Shown piece after piece: positions 1-9,400 of a stretch of DNA of 64,000 nt (the stretch's first letter is position 1; every line of letters begins with the position of its first letter). Position numbers and translations under genes: made by a program. The stretch spans positions 40,474-104,473 of the forward strand of contig NZ_BMOK01000006.1 of assembly GCF_014647035.1 (NCBI RefSeq), given 5' to 3'. This stretch comes from Sporolactobacillus putidus (lineage in GTDB: Bacteria; Bacillota; Bacilli; Bacillales; Sporolactobacillaceae). Below the pieces are notes generated by a model. It did not search any database. It worked only from the letters and a program-made list of their open reading frames with translations, and had not been told where the DNA came from.

Positions 1-310
1 CGCGATAAAATTTACTTGCAGCCATATAGGAGCTGAATTTGAAATGATAAGCTGCCGCCATCTCGTGCAGCTGTTCGATGTTTCCTTCTGCGTAGTCATT
101 GAATACGTCATAATAATAGGCATGGTCAACAAGATAATGCAGTCTTTCGAGTACACTGCCGAAGTGGACCATTTTCTGCTCGACTTCGTCCATGTAAACC
201 TGAATCGCTTCCCGGTCTTTCTCCAGCTGGTAAAAACCGTCTTCTCCGCGTGTCATCACCTCATTGTTCAGTTCAATGTAGGATTTTGATTTGGTCGCTT
301 CGTTCAGCAA
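1..310 (-). CDS. nrdE: Ribonucleoside-diphosphate reductase class Ib, alpha subunit (N-terminal part, cut by window edge)
   Basis: Translation of the minus strand from a TTG at 310 gives about 103 residues that read like the N-terminus of NrdE: YIELNNEV near residue 12, then a FKFSSYMAASKFY stretch near the edge. NrdE carries the catalytic site that reduces ribonucleotides to deoxyribonucleotides, with NrdF as radical partner and NrdI as flavodoxin. The TTG is the first possible start after an in-frame TGA at 317-319 and is preceded by GGGAAAGGG. It overlaps the end of nrdI by 38 bases, suggesting translational coupling. The rest of the gene, and presumably nrdF, lies outside the window. The family call is firm; the start is an inference from spacing. 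Confidence 0.85.
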   Translation of the reverse strand, partial: MLNEATKSKSYIELNNEVMTRGEDGFYQLEKDREAIQVYMDEVEQKMVHFGSVLERLHYLVDHAYYYDVFNDYAEGNIEQLHEMAAAYHFKFSSYMAASKFYR

Positions 311-656
311 ATGCGCTCACCCTTTCCCGAAATTGAATCACGTCTTCTGCTGTACCGCCTAATTCAAACTTATAAAGCACCGGTACATTGTAAACCGCTG
401 AAATCACGTCAGCCGCACGGGCAAAATTCCGACCCCAGTTTCGGTTTCCGCTCGCCGCGACGGCTTTAAGGAAACGCCCGTTTCTTGCAAGAAATGCTTT
501 GACACTTTCCGGCGCGTCACCGAACCCAATCGTATTCGTCACCAGTATAAAGGGTTGATCAACTGTCGGACGATTGCTGATCGGTTCATGCGGAAGTCCT
601 GTCTTTGCCAGAAACCGTCTGACATTCCCGGTCATGGTCTCGTATAGGATCAGCAT
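273..656 (-). CDS. nrdI: NrdI, flavodoxin-like ribonucleotide reductase assembly protein
   Basis: A 127-residue protein, typical NrdI length. It opens MLILYETMTGNVRRF, the flavin phosphate-binding loop of flavodoxin-like proteins, and has TNTIGFGDAP and an ASGNRNWGRNFA motif characteristic of NrdI. NrdI supplies oxidant to build the Mn(III)2-tyrosyl radical cofactor of NrdF in class Ib reductase. The ATG at 656 follows GAAAGGAGGG at ideal spacing. It is the first gene of the nrdI-nrdE operon, downstream of two NrdR boxes. Confidence 0.93.
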   Translation of the reverse strand: MLILYETMTGNVRRFLAKTGLPHEPISNRPTVDQPFILVTNTIGFGDAPESVKAFLARNGRFLKAVAASGNRNWGRNFARAADVISAVYNVPVLYKFELGGTAEDVIQFRERVSAFAERSDQIKILH

Positions 657-724
657 CAGCGGCCCTCCTTTCTCATCAAAAAAACAACATTTTTTGATAT
701 ATAGTGCCTGATGCCAGCCAGTTC

Positions 725-771
725 ATACTATATATAGTTTATGTTTATTAATTTACCACAATATATTGTTT
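725..771 (-). promoter_or_regulatory. Tandem NrdR boxes upstream of nrdI
   Basis: Two 16-bp near-palindromes, ATACTATATATAGTTT at 725-740 and CCACAATATATTGTTT at 756-771, match the NrdR box consensus (acaCwATATwTwGtgt). Their starts are 31 bp apart, about three helical turns, which is the usual spacing for cooperative NrdR binding. NrdR represses nrd operons when (d)ATP is bound. No nrdR gene is in the window. Confidence 0.8.
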
Positions 772-864
772 ATCACAAGAAATTTTTCCCGGCCAGAAAT
801 AAAGTCACTGTTTATCATAAGACATCAAACGACGCGATTCAACAGGTGGATGCCCATGAAAATA

Positions 865-930
865 AGAGGCATTTCTAGTTCTCCGGCAAAAACAAACCGG
901 ACCGGCTGGAAATGCCTCTTTTTATTTTTT
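865..930. terminator. Hairpin terminator downstream of ppk
   Basis: Inverted repeat AGAGGCATTTC (865-875) and GAAATGCCTCT (909-919), with a GC-rich inner part (CCGG pairs) and T-rich tracts on both sides. It serves the minus-strand ppk-ppx transcript; the longer U run lies on the plus strand, so it may be bidirectional. The stretch between nrdI and ppk holds no gene apart from this and the NrdR region. Confidence 0.65.
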
Positions 931-1024
931 GCCTGGCGTGCACGGATTGCCCCGGAGTCCGGCAATCATCACAGACGCCGCCTGTCTGTCAGCTCCGCAG
1001 CCGGCAGATCCGCTGCCTTTCCTG

Positions 1025-3175
1025 TCAGACCGGCTCGTGACTGTCAGCCGGTCCCTCTTCCCTGCCCCGAATCGGTGTAAACGTGCGCCTCTCTTCCATG
1101 GATTTGCGGCGCCTGATCGAGCGCTGCTCGGCGAGGCCGGCAAAATGCTCCTGCGCATTCACCGACGCTTTACCGCGCCGATCCGGCTTGCGGTACAAGC
1201 CGTCATCGCCCATGATCCTCGTCTTGACATTATCATTCATCATCGTATCGAACAAATGAATAATTGTCACCCGGATCTCATCATCCTCGATCGGAAACAT
1301 TAGTTCGACACGTCTGTTCAGATTGCGGGACATCAGGTCAGCGCTGGCAAGAAACACTTTGGCCTCTCCGCCATTTCCGAAAATATAGATTCTGCTGTGC
1401 TCAAGATAGCGCCCGACAATGGAGTGCACCTCAATATGATCGCTGACTCCCGGAATGCCCGTACGCAGGCAGCAGATGCCCCGGACGAGCAGCCTGATCC
1501 TGACCCCGGCTGCGGAGGCACGGTACAGCGCTTGAATCATTTCCTCGTCGGACAGAGCATTCATTTTGGCGTGAATAAACGCAGGCTTCCCGGCCCGGGC
1601 ATTCTCAATCTCCGCCTGAATAAGATCAAGCATCGTACTGCGGAGCCACAGGGGCGCCATGACCAGCTTATGAAAATAGGGCGGTTCCGAGTAGCCGGAC
1701 AGCATATTAAAGACATTGGACGCATCCACACCCATCTGCTCATTGCTTGTCAATAGACCCATATCGGTATAAAATCTGGCCGTGATGTCGTTATAGTTGC
1801 CGGTACCAAAGTGCATATAGCGCTTGATTCCTGTCTGTTCCCTGCGGACAACAAGGGCCATTTTGCAATGGGTTTTCAGTCCGACCAGGCCATAAATAAC
1901 GTGGCACCCGGTCTTCTCCAGTTTCTGTGCCCAGTTGATGTTGTTCTCCTCATCAAACCTCGCCTTCAGCTCTACGAGCACCGTGACCTGCTTTCCGTTC
2001 TCGGCCGCTTTTTCCAGATAACGGATAATCGGTGAATTACCGGAAACGCGATAAAGGGTCATCTTGATTGCAAGCACATTCTGATCGACGGAAGCCTGTC
2101 GGATCAGTTCAATGACCGCGTCAAACGAGTCGTACGGATGATGAAGGAAAATATCCCGCTCACGTAGCGTATCGAAAATGGAATGCTCCATCAATTCATA
2201 ATGAACGAACGAACGGTGCGGCGAATAGAGCAAATCGCTAAAACTGTCCAGTTCCGCCACAAGCCTGGATAAAAAGGTCAGGTCGATCGGGCCGTTCACA
2301 CGGTAAACATTTTCCGAACTGACGCCAAGCCTGCTGATCAGTTTATTGATCAGCCGTTCGCTGATCCCCGCCTCCACATCAAGGTGGATCACATTCCCTC
2401 GCTCGCGAAGACGGAGCTGTTTTTCAATCTCTTTCAGAAGATCGGCCGTCTCCTCTTCGTCAACTTCAAGATCCATGTCGCGCATGACCCGGTAGCAGGA
2501 AGCCTCGTCAAGTTCATAGCCGACAAACAGTTCCTTAAGGTGCCGGCGAATGATATTTTCAAGCAATACGAAACTGAAATGCCCCTCTTCATCAGGCAGT
2601 TTCACAACCCGCGGGAGCACGCTAGGTACCTGGACCGTGACAAATTCTTTCTGCCCTGTGCGGCTCCCTTTTTTATGAATCAGTGCGGCTATATTAATGC
2701 TCTTGTTCAGAATAAGAGGAAACGGACGCGAGGAATCGACCGCCATCGGTGTCAGTACCGGATAAACTTCCCTGCTGAAGTAATGGTCGATAAAATCTAG
2801 CTGTTTTGAAGTCAGTTCGGCAACCTCCAGAATATAAATACCATGCTCCTTCATCAGCCGGCTCAGCATGCGATTGTACGTCATATACTGCTGGCCGGTC
2901 ATCTGATGCGCCGCTTCGCTGATCTTCGTTAATTGCTGGCTCGGCTTCAGACCCGCGGGATCCGGTTTTTCATAATTGACATTGACCATGTCGATCAGTG
3001 AAGCAACGCGCACCATGAAAAACTCATCCAGATTGCTGGCCGTGATCGACAGAAATTTGACCCTTTCAAGCAGCGGATTATCCTTATCGCGCGCCTCTTC
3101 AAGGACCCGCTCGTTAAAGAGCATCCAGCTCAGTTCACGATTGCTGAAATACTCGTTTTTATCAAAACTCTCCAT
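1025..3175 (-). CDS. ppk: Polyphosphate kinase 1
   Basis: About 716 residues, the family length. PPK1 makes inorganic polyphosphate from ATP through an autophosphorylated histidine. The N-domain begins with YFSNRELSWMLFNERVLEEA and the SNLDEFFMVRVA signature. The C1/C2 phospholipase D-like domains contain LVGLKTHCKMALVVRRE, holding the conserved catalytic His, followed by MHFGTGNYND, and later EHSRIYIFGNGGE with a second conserved His. The last 50 residues are basic and poorly conserved. I chose ATG 3175 because GAGGTGG sits six bases upstream; an in-frame ATG at 3190 overlaps the ppx stop but has its putative ribosome site abutting it. It is downstream of and probably co-transcribed with ppx. 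Confidence 0.93.
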   Translation of the reverse strand: MESFDKNEYFSNRELSWMLFNERVLEEARDKDNPLLERVKFLSITASNLDEFFMVRVASLIDMVNVNYEKPDPAGLKPSQQLTKISEAAHQMTGQQYMTYNRMLSRLMKEHGIYILEVAELTSKQLDFIDHYFSREVYPVLTPMAVDSSRPFPLILNKSINIAALIHKKGSRTGQKEFVTVQVPSVLPRVVKLPDEEGHFSFVLLENIIRRHLKELFVGYELDEASCYRVMRDMDLEVDEEETADLLKEIEKQLRLRERGNVIHLDVEAGISERLINKLISRLGVSSENVYRVNGPIDLTFLSRLVAELDSFSDLLYSPHRSFVHYELMEHSIFDTLRERDIFLHHPYDSFDAVIELIRQASVDQNVLAIKMTLYRVSGNSPIIRYLEKAAENGKQVTVLVELKARFDEENNINWAQKLEKTGCHVIYGLVGLKTHCKMALVVRREQTGIKRYMHFGTGNYNDITARFYTDMGLLTSNEQMGVDASNVFNMLSGYSEPPYFHKLVMAPLWLRSTMLDLIQAEIENARAGKPAFIHAKMNALSDEEMIQALYRASAAGVRIRLLVRGICCLRTGIPGVSDHIEVHSIVGRYLEHSRIYIFGNGGEAKVFLASADLMSRNLNRRVELMFPIEDDEIRVTIIHLFDTMMNDNVKTRIMGDDGLYRKPDRRGKASVNAQEHFAGLAEQRSIRRRKSMEERRTFTPIRGREEGPADSHEPV

Positions 3176-3186
3176 GATCGTCCACC

Positions 3187-4713
3187 TCATCCTCTTAATA
3201 TCGGCTTCAGCCCGAAAACCTCTTCAAAATAGGCAGCCTTTTCTTCAAAAGTCAGCCTTTCGAGCGACAGATCATCATCTGACTGGGCCGTAATGATGAC
3301 TTGATCGTGCTTCAGAGAAACGGTGATTTTTTTCACCTTCTGCTGGTGGCTGTCATCTAAGGCGTCCGCCAGGCGCAGAATGGCGGCAAGCTTGGCCGTG
3401 ACCAGCTTGCTGCCGGAAGGGAGGCGGCTGAATGAAACCGAATCGCTCGACGGGGTTCCCGTACTGTGATAACGCGCAATATTGGCAACGATGTCCCTTT
3501 CGTTTTCCGAAATCCCGATAATTTCCGACGACTGAATGATGTAATATGAATGGATGTAGTGCGCATTCATGTCGATATAGCTTCCTGAATCCTGCAGAAT
3601 GGCGGCCAACTGAAGAAGCAGTCTTTCTCTTTTTCCGAGGCCGTGCAGCGCTTTAAGCCTGTCAAACAAATGCAAAGAAAATTTTTCAACCACTTCAATG
3701 TGCTGCGGGTCACATTTGTAACGTTCAGCAATATTCCGGGCTGACACTATGATGTCCTCCGCAAAAGAATGCTCAATAGGCCGTCTCTGACTATCCAGTT
3801 CATCATGAATCAGTATTCCGTCCGCAAGATCCGCCTCAGAGAGAAGAATGCTTTTTGCATCCGTCATTTCAAGCATTTTCTTCAGAATCATTGCTGAAGG
3901 AAGAAGCTGGGTTGCCGAATCATAAGGTACTCTGTATTTTTTTGCCAGCACTTGAACGGGAAGATCGAGAATGTGGCGGTACAGCTCATCGAAACGTTCT
4001 CGATCTATGGTATCGCTGCTTGTTTTCATAAATGCCCGTTTAAAGGCGAGCAGATCCGTCCCGACAAGGACAAAGTGTTTATAGCGAACGTCTTCCGGCG
4101 CAAACTGCCGGTATCCTGTGATTTTGCTCATGATATAATCTTCCATAATATCCACGACATCGCCGGTCTCATTTTCCAGATCACCGAGCATTTCACGGAT
4201 TCGGAGCGGGCCAAGCTTGATATTTCTCGAAAAAATAAACTGGCCGTTATTATAAACGGTTAGCTGTATACTCCCCGAACCGATATCGATCAGCATCGTG
4301 CCTTCTTTAATCAATTTGCTGAACTCTTTCGTTTTATAGGCAACGGCCTGATTGTGCAGATAACGTTCCTCCGCGTTTGCCAGCCACTCGAGGTTAAGCC
4401 CCGTCTTCAGACGGATTTGTTCTTTTACATACTCCGCGTTCGCCGCTTCCTGAACGGAACTCGCAGCAACCGCCCGATAGGCTTCAACCCCGTAATCGTT
4501 CATAATCCGAACGAATCCGGCCAATGCCCGGCACGCCTGTTCTACTGTCTGAAAAGCAATCATTTGCTGGTTATAAATGTCGGCTCCAATCGCCACATCA
4601 GCTTTAGCGTATTCCACAGTAGTCAATTTCGTCATATCGGCTATTTTTAATACAATCATTTGCAACCCAACTGTTATGGACGCAAAGAGTCTGTGTTTGC
4701 CCGTGGCCCTCAC
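3187..4713 (-). CDS. ppx: Exopolyphosphatase, Ppx/GppA family with C-terminal HD-like domain
   Basis: About 508 residues. The N-terminal actin-like Ppx/GppA fold is recognised by TMLIDIGSGSIQLTVYNNG near residue 140 and by EREAF-type spacing before it. The C-terminal half (from about 305) looks like the HD-type helical domain, with HSYYIIQSSEIIGISENER and ANIARYHS. The enzyme releases phosphate from polyphosphate ends (or pppGpp), opposing the ppk product next door. The first phosphate-binding loop, usually DIGSNS/T near the N-terminus, reads ASITVGLQM, which is unusually degenerate. The only start that includes this strand is GTG 4713, which lacks a good ribosome site; an internal ATG about 19 codons later would remove it. 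A TATAAT-like -10 lies at 4774-4779. Confidence 0.85.
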   Translation of the reverse strand: MRATGKHRLFASITVGLQMIVLKIADMTKLTTVEYAKADVAIGADIYNQQMIAFQTVEQACRALAGFVRIMNDYGVEAYRAVAASSVQEAANAEYVKEQIRLKTGLNLEWLANAEERYLHNQAVAYKTKEFSKLIKEGTMLIDIGSGSIQLTVYNNGQFIFSRNIKLGPLRIREMLGDLENETGDVVDIMEDYIMSKITGYRQFAPEDVRYKHFVLVGTDLLAFKRAFMKTSSDTIDRERFDELYRHILDLPVQVLAKKYRVPYDSATQLLPSAMILKKMLEMTDAKSILLSEADLADGILIHDELDSQRRPIEHSFAEDIIVSARNIAERYKCDPQHIEVVEKFSLHLFDRLKALHGLGKRERLLLQLAAILQDSGSYIDMNAHYIHSYYIIQSSEIIGISENERDIVANIARYHSTGTPSSDSVSFSRLPSGSKLVTAKLAAILRLADALDDSHQQKVKKITVSLKHDQVIITAQSDDDLSLERLTFEEKAAYFEEVFGLKPILRG

Positions 4714-4862
4714 CCCATTGTCTGAATCTCTCTGTTCTTTGTACTCAAGTAAGCTGTCATGCTTCTATTCTCCATTATAAAGCATATTCCGGGCTGAAAA
4801 AGTCATCTTTGGACGCTTAATAGAAAAAAAGCGGAACACAAGAGCTTACATCTCACCTATGC

Positions 4863-4897
4863 AAAAAAGATCAAACCAGGTTGCTCCCGGTTTGATC
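4863..4897 (-). terminator. Rho-independent terminator of gltBD
   Basis: Minus-strand stem GATCAAACC / GGTTTGATC (4869-4877 and 4889-4897) followed by TTTTTT. It lies between the gltD stop (4930) and the ppx promoter region. Confidence 0.85.
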
Positions 4898-4929
4898 TTC
4901 GTGAAAAACTGTTTCTCACGTCTTCCAAG

Positions 4930-6393
4930 TCAGCTTTTAAGCAGAGAATGTTTACCATCCAGATAAAGGTCGACGGAAGCCGCGGCTTTCCGGCCTTCCT
5001 CAATCGCCCAGACAATCAGTGTAGCGCCTCTGCGCGCGTCCCCGGCCGCGAAAATTCCTTCCCGGCTTGTCTGATAGCTGCGTTCATCGGCTAGAATCAC
5101 GCGCCCGGACGGATCCTTTTCAATATCAAAATCACCAAAAAGCCGATCTTCGGCTCCGCGAAAGCCAATCGCAATCAGAACGAGATCTGCATCCCACTTC
5201 TTCTGTTCTGCCCTGCCGTCTTCAATCTTTTTGAATGATCCCGTGGTAAGCCCTGTTACATGGCCATTTTCATCACCTGTAAATTTGTCTGTTTCCACAT
5301 AATATTCACGCGGATCCTTGCCGAAGAGTTCTTCCGCTTCTTCATACGCATAATCAACGGAAAAAACATTCGGATGTTCCGGCCACGGATTGCCCTCTGT
5401 ACGCCGATCCGGAAGCCGGCCGTGCTTTCCGAACTGGACGACGCTTTTGCATCCCTGGCGGATCGCTGTTGCCACGCAGTCTTCTCCGGTGTCGCCTCCT
5501 CCGATAACGATAACGCGTTTCCCGCAGGCATCAAGATCCGATTCCAGCGGTTCATTGTACAGAAGGTGGCGGTTGCTCGCTGTCAGGTAATCCATCGCAG
5601 GTGCGATGCCCTGCAGATCGCGGCCTTCAATCGGAAGCTCCCTGTGCTTCACCGCGCCCGTGCAGAGAACGACGGCATCAAAGCTCTTCTTCAGTTCGGC
5701 AGCCGTAATGTCTTTCCCGACATCAACGCCCGTTTTAAACGTTACACCCTCTTCTTCAAGCAGACGGATGCGGCGGTCCACAACATCCTTTTCGATTTTC
5801 ATGCTTGGAATACCGTACATCAGAAGGCCGCCCGGGCGATCCGAACGCTCGAACACAGTCACCTGATGGCCGATTTTATTCAGCTGATCGGCACACGCCA
5901 GACCTGCAGGCCCTGAACCGATCACCGCGACCTTTTTTCCCGTGCGGCGCAGCGGCGGTTTGGGAACAACCCATCCTTCGTCGAACGCGCGGTCGATGAT
6001 GGCCCGTTCTATCGACTTGATTGAAACCGGATCGCTGACAAAACCGGCGGTACATGAGCCTTCGCAAGGTGCCGGGCAGGCTTTGGAAGTGAACTCGGGA
6101 AAATTGTTGGTTTTCGCGAGCCGTTCGTATGCTTCTTTCCACAAACCGCGATACACCAGATCGTTCCATTCAGGGATCAGGTTGTGAATCGGACAGCCGC
6201 TCGTCCCCCGATTCAGCGTTACGCCGACCTGACAGTAGGGCGTGCCGCAATCCATGCAGCGGGCCGCCTGTTTCCTGGCCCCCTCTTCCGTCATCGCTTC
6301 TTTGTATTCATTCCAGTCGTTCACCCGTTCCAAAGGGCTGCGTTCTTTCTGATTTTTTCTCTCTATATTTAGGAAACCCATTAATTGTCCCAT
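4930..6393 (-). CDS. gltD: Glutamate synthase (NADPH) small subunit
   Basis: 487 residues. The N-terminus has the cysteine-rich Fe-S region (ARCMDCGTPYCQVG near 45, ACPAPCEGSCTAG near 107). Next is the FAD Rossmann motif VIGSGPAGLACADQL near 155, then the NADPH motif VIVIGGGDTGEDCVATA near 295 and a closing GIFAAGDARRGATLIVWAI. GltD passes NADPH electrons through flavin and Fe-S centres to GltB, which makes glutamate from glutamine and 2-oxoglutarate. The first ATG (MGQLMGFLN) has AAAGGATGAAG upstream. It lies 55 bp after gltB and is surely co-transcribed with it. Confidence 0.97.
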   Translation of the reverse strand: MGQLMGFLNIERKNQKERSPLERVNDWNEYKEAMTEEGARKQAARCMDCGTPYCQVGVTLNRGTSGCPIHNLIPEWNDLVYRGLWKEAYERLAKTNNFPEFTSKACPAPCEGSCTAGFVSDPVSIKSIERAIIDRAFDEGWVVPKPPLRRTGKKVAVIGSGPAGLACADQLNKIGHQVTVFERSDRPGGLLMYGIPSMKIEKDVVDRRIRLLEEEGVTFKTGVDVGKDITAAELKKSFDAVVLCTGAVKHRELPIEGRDLQGIAPAMDYLTASNRHLLYNEPLESDLDACGKRVIVIGGGDTGEDCVATAIRQGCKSVVQFGKHGRLPDRRTEGNPWPEHPNVFSVDYAYEEAEELFGKDPREYYVETDKFTGDENGHVTGLTTGSFKKIEDGRAEQKKWDADLVLIAIGFRGAEDRLFGDFDIEKDPSGRVILADERSYQTSREGIFAAGDARRGATLIVWAIEEGRKAAASVDLYLDGKHSLLKS

Positions 6394-6448
6394 TGTATGA
6401 ACTTCATCCTTTCAGCATTTATCCGATGGCTCGTGACAGATCCGAATT

Positions 6449-9400
6449 TTATACCGGCTGATAGATCGATTTTGAAACAGCCAGTTTACCCTGTTTTTTC
6501 AGATAAAAAGCCTGTTCCTTTGCCTGTTCTTCCGTCAAACCGTCCGCTTCAAACTGTCCGATCTGCGCCACCATGGCTTCATAATCGCGAGGGATGATCT
6601 TGATCAGCCGCTTAAGCGTTTCGTCCCAGTTCACGAGCGCCTGCTTGGCTTTCGGGCTGCCTGTATAATTCAGATGATTTTTAATCAATGTATAGATTTC
6701 GTTCTGCTCATCCTGATCGGTCACTTGTTCACTATTAATCAATTCCTTATTCACATGTGCCATCACCTTATCCGCCTGTTCATCAGGCAGAATATAGGCG
6801 GTTCCTCCCGACATGCCCGCCGCAAAGTTTCTGCCGACCGGACCGAGGATAACCACTCTTCCTCCGGTCATATATTCACAGCCATTTTCACCGACACCCT
6901 CCACAACAGCGCTCACTCCGCTGTTCCGGACACAGAACCGCCCGCCGGCTGTGCCGCGGATATAGGCCTCGCCTTCTGTCGCACCAAAGAAGGCAACATT
7001 TCCGATCATCGCCTGAGAGTCGGTCGATACCCCGACAACTTGTTCCGACTTAATGATCACTTTGCCTCCGGACAGGCCTTTGCCGACATAGTCGTTTGCG
7101 TCTCCGGTGAGCTCCATGGTCACACCCTTTGGAATAAAGGATGCGAAGCTCTGTCCCGCACTACCCGTGAACGAGAGACTGATCGTATCTTCCGGCAACC
7201 CTCTTCCGCCAGTCGATTTTGAAATGACGTATCCGAGAGTTGTCCCCACGGTCCGGTCGGAGTTTTTCAGCCTATATGACAAGTGAACCGGCTGCTTGTT
7301 TTCGATCGTCGGCAGGCATGTGGAGATCAGATTGCGTTCATCAAAGCGTCTCTCCATATGATGATCCTGGGCGCGGGCAAAATGCCGTCTGGATACATCG
7401 CTTTCAGCCTGGTACAGCAAATCCGACAAGTCCAGATAGCGCGCTTTCCAGTGGCCGTGCACCTCTTTCTTGATCCTGAGAAGATGGGCTTCGCCGATCA
7501 CCTCATCGAGTGAGCGATACCCCAGATTAGCCAAATGTTCCCGAATATCCTCGGCAATAAATGTCATAAAATTAACTATATAGTCCGCACTGCCCGAAAA
7601 ATTCTTGCGAAGTTCCGGATTTTGCGTCGCGATGCCAACGGGACAGGAATCAAGATGGCAGGCGCGCATCATCAGGCAGCCCAGCACGACAAGCGGTGCC
7701 GTAGCAAATCCAAACTCTTCGGCGCCGAGGCAGGCGGCAATCAGTACATCGCGGCCCGTCATCAGCTTGCCGTCCGTTTCCAATCTCACACGATCGCGCA
7801 GTCCGTTTTTCATTAACGTCTGATGGGCCTCCGCGAGACCAATCTCCCACGGCAGTCCGGCATGTTTGATACTGGTTTTCGAGGCTGCACCCGTACCCCC
7901 GTCATGGCCGCTGATCAGAATGACATCGGCTCTGCCTTTGGCGACGCCCGCAGCGATCGTGCCGACGCCTCCTTTTGCGACCAGCTTCACACTGATTCTT
8001 GCCTTCGGATTGCTCGACTTCAGATCATAAATCAGCTGGGCAAGGTCTTCAATAGAATAGATATCGTGATGCGGCGGCGGCGAAATCAGACCAACGCCCG
8101 TGGTTGCGCGGCGCGTACGCGCGATCCATGGATAAACTTTTCCGGCCGGAAGCTGCCCGCCTTCCCCGGGTTTCGCACCCTGCGCCATCTTGATTTGCAG
8201 TTCGGCCGCTTCCGAGAGATAGTAACTTGTGACGCCGAATCTCGCCGACGCCACCTGCTTGATCGCGCTTCGGCGCCAGTCGCCGTTCTCGTCGCGAGCG
8301 AAGCGCTCGGGATCCTCCCCGCCTTCCCCGCTGTTGCTCTTGCCGCCGATCCGGTTCATAGCAACCGCCATTGCCTCATGGGCTTCCTTGCTGATTGAGC
8401 CGTAGGACATCGCCCCGGTTTTAAAGCGTTTGAACAGACTCTCCACCGATTCAACTTCTTCAATCGGAATCGGATTGCGGTCCCGCTCGAAAGTCAGCAG
8501 GCTACGGATGGTCGAGAAAGGAGCATTGTCCACCATCTCCGCGTATTCTTTATAAAGCTTGTAATCATTTCGTCTCGTTGCCTGCTGAAGCATGTGAACG
8601 ATCAGTGGTTCAATTTTGTGCTGCTCGCCGCCCTGGCGCCACTGGAGTGTACTGCCGGCATCGAGCGGCTTTATATTTCCCTGCCGGAGTTCTTCCGTCG
8701 CCCGGTTATGCCGTACAATCGTTTCGGCCGCAATTTCCTCCAGGCCGATACCGCCAATCTGTGAAACGGTCTTTTTAAAGTATTTGGCGATCACTTCATC
8801 CGAAATGCCGAGTGCCTCAAATGTCTGGGCACCGCGATAGCTCTGAATAGATGAAATGCCGACCTTGGACATCACCTTAACGATGCCGCCGACAAGCGCC
8901 TTAATATAGTTTGCTTCCGCCTTCTCCTCGGAAACACTCAGGTGTCCGGCGTTTTTCAGCGCGCAGACGGTTTCCAGAGCGAGATAAGGATGAATCGCGT
9001 CCGCTCCGTAGCCCAGCAGCAGGGCGACCTGATGGCTGTCCCGCGGTTCACCGGAATCCACAATGAGACTGACACGGGTCCGTGTCCCCTGGTCAATCAG
9101 GTGATGGTGAATGGCGCTTACAGCGAGGAGCGAAGGAATCGGCAGTCGTTTCTCATCCATAGACCGGTCCGAGAGCACGATCAGCAACGCACCGTCATGA
9201 ATCAGCTGGTCGACATGAAGAACCAGCTGATTAACGGCTTCCGCAAGTCCCTTTTTCCCCTTTGCGGCAGGAAAAAGCATATCGACCGTCTCGGTTTTCA
9301 GTCCCTGATGCCGAAGCTCATGAAAGGTTTTCCCGTCAAGGATCGGATGGCTCAGGCGAATCTGCGGCGAAACATGTCTCGTTGGATCAAGCAGACTGAT

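Noticed and set aside
5260..5916. 218-residue plus-strand ORF
   Set aside because: Antisense shadow of gltD.
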